Positions 42,429-42,646 of a DNA stretch of 42,646 nt are shown here, piece after piece. Location of the stretch: NCBI GenBank assembly GCA_024680755.1, contig JAILBT010000077.1, forward strand, positions 1-42,646, read 5' to 3'. Both the position numbers and the translations under genes were made by a program. Source of the stretch: Prevotella sp. Its GTDB lineage: Bacteria; Bacteroidota; Bacteroidia; Bacteroidales; Bacteroidaceae. Below the pieces are notes generated by a model, which was not told the origin of the DNA, did not search any database, and worked only from the letters and a program-made list of their open reading frames with translations. The first letter of the stretch is position 1; each line of letters opens with the position of its first letter.

Positions 42429-42646
42429 ATGGCAAAAGCAATGAAAGAAACAAAGAAATTGTATGACCTTTGGGCACGGGATTCCCAATGGGAGAAAATG
42501 ACAATCAAGCAGAAACTCATTTCGGTTTGGTTCAGTCTGTCATTCGTAGTGTTAGGCATCAGTGGCGGCAGTTTGCTGTTCATGGCTTTGGCGGTGGCGA
42601 ACTTCGCTGCCGCTGCCTACCACGTAGTCAAGTATGTACCGATGGA
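42429..42646 (+). CDS. hypothetical membrane protein (3' end beyond window)
   Basis: Frame open from ATG 42429 to the window edge, at least 72 residues. A charged N-terminus (MAKAMKETKKLYDLWARDSQWEKMTIKQ) is followed by one or two hydrophobic segments (about residues 33-64, WFSLSFVVLGISGGSLLFMAL then VANFAAAAYHVVKYV). It starts 9 bp after the previous gene on the same strand. No family recognised; it presumably belongs to the element. Confidence 0.6.
   Translation, partial: MAKAMKETKKLYDLWARDSQWEKMTIKQKLISVWFSLSFVVLGISGGSLLFMALAVANFAAAAYHVVKYVPM

Larger units (their letters stand above)
41734..42646. mobile_element. end of a putative integrative element inserted in tRNA-Ser(GGA)
   Basis: Right of the tRNA remnant the DNA is clearly AT-richer than the left side and holds small genes with no housekeeping identity. 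Two 9-bp direct repeats TTGCACGTT (41791 and 41802) and an imperfect inverted repeat GACAGGTGG/CCGCCTGTC (41760 and 41823) next to the junction resemble integrase arm-binding sites. No integrase gene is within the window. Confidence 0.5.

Overview
The window reads as a chromosome segment from a Bacteroidales bacterium, most likely a Prevotella-like gut or oral anaerobe with fairly GC-rich DNA. Support comes from the protein families (the short chromate-transporter half, the lipoprotein BamA/TamA homologue, the GldB-like lipoprotein, Ptb-Buk, the dxs-trkA-trkH and lon-tgt pairs). It also comes from promoters of the Bacteroidetes type (TTTG, 19-20 bp, TAnnTTTG), which sit in front of the chromate/BamA ORF, ptb, dxs, lon, priA and the first gene of the right-hand element.

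Layout. From 1 to 17687 nearly everything is on the minus strand: recG (entering from the left), dnaB, a single-chain Nfn-type oxidoreductase, a LuxR-type regulator, a WalJ-like metallo-hydrolase, an 8-bp minisatellite, a chromate-transporter/BamA fusion ORF, pfkA, buk, ptb, a repeat-rich spacer, rlpA and a secreted PL11 rhamnogalacturonan lyase. From 18010 to 31338 the genes are on the plus strand: dxs-trkA-trkH, lon-tgt, serB-cotH and a CCA-adding enzyme. From 31659 to 41329 they are again on the minus strand: a zinc metallopeptidase, a rhamnogalacturonan acetylesterase with a CE8-like stub, carbonic anhydrase, a zinc-ribbon lipoprotein, a U32 RlhA-like protein, metA, a gldB-like gene and priA. 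At about 41673-41733 there is the 3' part of a tRNA-Ser(GGA) gene. To its right the DNA becomes AT-richer and carries unknown small genes, which looks like the end of an integrated element.

Functionally this is mostly housekeeping: replication and restart (DnaB, RecG, PriA), glycolysis and butyrate-type ATP formation (PfkA, Ptb, Buk), redox balancing (Nfn fusion), isoprenoid precursor synthesis (Dxs), K+ uptake (TrkAH), proteolysis (Lon) and RNA modification (Tgt, RlhA-like, CCA enzyme). Two secreted enzymes act on pectin rhamnogalacturonan I.

The least ordinary observations are: an in-frame join between a half-size chromate transporter and an outer-membrane BamA homologue at a lipobox; a 15-unit 8-bp repeat with only two variable positions directly upstream of the WalJ-like gene; two adjacent 22-bp-period repeat arrays after ptb; a Tgt without any of the four zinc ligands; a low-complexity insertion in the HD region of the CCA enzyme; a vestigial pectinesterase start on the acetylesterase; and the tRNA-Ser remnant that marks an element boundary. 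All family names come from reading motifs by eye; no database search was run.
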